From positions 58,270 through 122,269 of the forward strand of contig JAVJOG010000015.1 in NCBI GenBank assembly GCA_040216885.1: 64,000 nt of DNA, read 5' to 3'. Every line of letters begins with the position of its first letter. Positions within the stretch are counted from its first letter, which is position 1. The position numbers were made by a program, and so were the translations under genes. This document shows, piece by piece, positions 63,412 through 64,000 of the stretch. The notes below the pieces were generated by a model. The model had not been told where the DNA came from and did no database searches. It worked only from the letters and a program-made list of their open reading frames with translations. Source of the stretch: Parvibaculum sp040216885. GTDB taxonomy: Bacteria; Pseudomonadota; Alphaproteobacteria; Parvibaculales; Parvibaculaceae.

Positions 63412-63825
63412 CTACTCCCGCTCATAGCCCCGCCTCCGGCGCTCGAACGGCATGCCGTCATCGTCATCCTCGCCGGTCAGATAGCGCCGGAGGCGCTGCC
63501 AGACATCGGCCCCCACCTGTGCCGGCCGAGGCATGGACAACAGCGCCAGCCGGCAGCGTTCCGGACCTGTCGCAATGAACGCAACCAGCAGACCGAATGC
63601 TTTCGCCGTTAGGGAGGCATCGAAACGGTATTTCTCTGCCTTACCCTCTGCGGCCTCAAGTTTGGGGCCGAGGTCGGCCACCTCTTGCCTCAGGCCCCGG
63701 TTCACCTTCCGGAGGTCCAAAACTTCCTTTTCGAGAAGTTGTGCCCGGTGCTGGACCTTGTCCGCCCCGGCGGCGGCCAGTTTGAACGCCTCCAGTTCCG
63801 TCAACCGGCTTTCGGCTTTGTTCAT
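63412..63825 (-). CDS. Coiled-coil protein of the integrated element
   Basis: A 137-residue protein. Residues 1-70 are strongly coiled-coil (MNKAESRLTELEAFKLAAAG, LLEKEVLDLRKVNRGLRQEVADLGPKLEAAEGK), followed by a helical segment (LTAKAFGLLVAFIATGPERCRL) and a charged end (DDDDGMPFERRRRGYERE). GGAGGG eight bases upstream supports the ATG at 63825; the frame also runs to an ATG at 63963. No family recognised; its position past the tRNA fragment makes it cargo of a prophage or other integrated element. Confidence 0.65.
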   Translation of the reverse strand: MNKAESRLTELEAFKLAAAGADKVQHRAQLLEKEVLDLRKVNRGLRQEVADLGPKLEAAEGKAEKYRFDASLTAKAFGLLVAFIATGPERCRLALLSMPRPAQVGADVWQRLRRYLTGEDDDDGMPFERRRRGYERE

Positions 63826-64000
63826 GGTCTCTGCCCTCCGTTCTGCGTCTCGTTTTTCGGCCAAGTAGGCCCCGCGAGAGAGACGGCGACGACGCGGCCC
63901 CTCGCGTAAGTGTCCGTGAAGCGCGCCTACATGGGTGTGGAAATCGTCCTGTAAATGCCGCATGGCTTCGCAGTAGTCTCTATTGGCTTGCTTGGCGCTC

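Overview
The window is a GC-rich, densely coded stretch of an alphaproteobacterial chromosome. Several gene families restricted to, or typical of, that class support this: GapR (DUF2312), TrcR (DUF1013), a COQ9-type ubiquinone protein beside rpsU, the short aa3-type cytochrome oxidase subunit IV, and DUF1244. The gene complement (many acyl-CoA, thiolase and alpha/beta-hydrolase genes) fits an oxidative, lipid- or hydrocarbon-using member of Hyphomicrobiales, perhaps Parvibaculum-like; the genus is only a guess.

Layout. 0-9 kb: a PIG3-type quinone oxidoreductase, a SYLF lipoid-binding protein, trcR, an SDR, the acyl-CoA ligases prpE and a FadD-like enzyme, and ubiX flanked by two DUF465 genes. 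9-17 kb: a diguanylate cyclase variant, a pectinacetylesterase-like protein, an A+T-rich orphan, a REP-bounded GIY-YIG gene, purEK, a PAS protein, and coq9-def divergent from rpsU. 17-26 kb: the pntA-pntAB-pntB transhydrogenase operon, a short COX IV gene, and a coupled group of hydrolase, thioesterase, ABC1 kinase and oligoendopeptidase F genes. 26-29 kb: an OmpA lipoprotein and a sigma-54 response regulator.

29.1-32.6 kb is an A+T-rich island holding a Gabija anti-phage pair (gajA-gajB). It lies between a composite intergenic repeat and two decayed copies of a winged-helix regulator. 33-46 kb: a NavAb-like sodium channel, GNAT and TetR genes, a LuxR/alpha-beta-hydrolase fusion, gapR, N-formylglutamate amidohydrolase, glycerate kinase and pyk, further hydrolases, a saccharopine-dehydrogenase-like enzyme and rpmJ. 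46-58.6 kb: an accessory lipid and xenobiotic catabolic stretch (hydrolase, MFS, GSTs, acyl-CoA dehydrogenase, sulfatase, nitroreductase, DUF35-thiolase pair, TauD dioxygenase, radical SAM protein). 58.8-63.1 kb: an RND efflux operon. At 63.24 kb a 3'-terminal tRNA-Val fragment marks the edge of an integrated element that runs out of the window.

The least explained signal is a composite intergenic repeat at three loci (about 2.76, 28.75 and 58.6 kb). It combines 11-bp-phased CTGTCA arrays, a TCCG-N4-CGGA dyad and several GGGGATAAGT blocks. Separate REP-like palindrome families are also present, one of which brackets the GIY-YIG nuclease gene as inverted ends. No CRISPR array, rRNA gene, intact tRNA or insertion sequence was seen.
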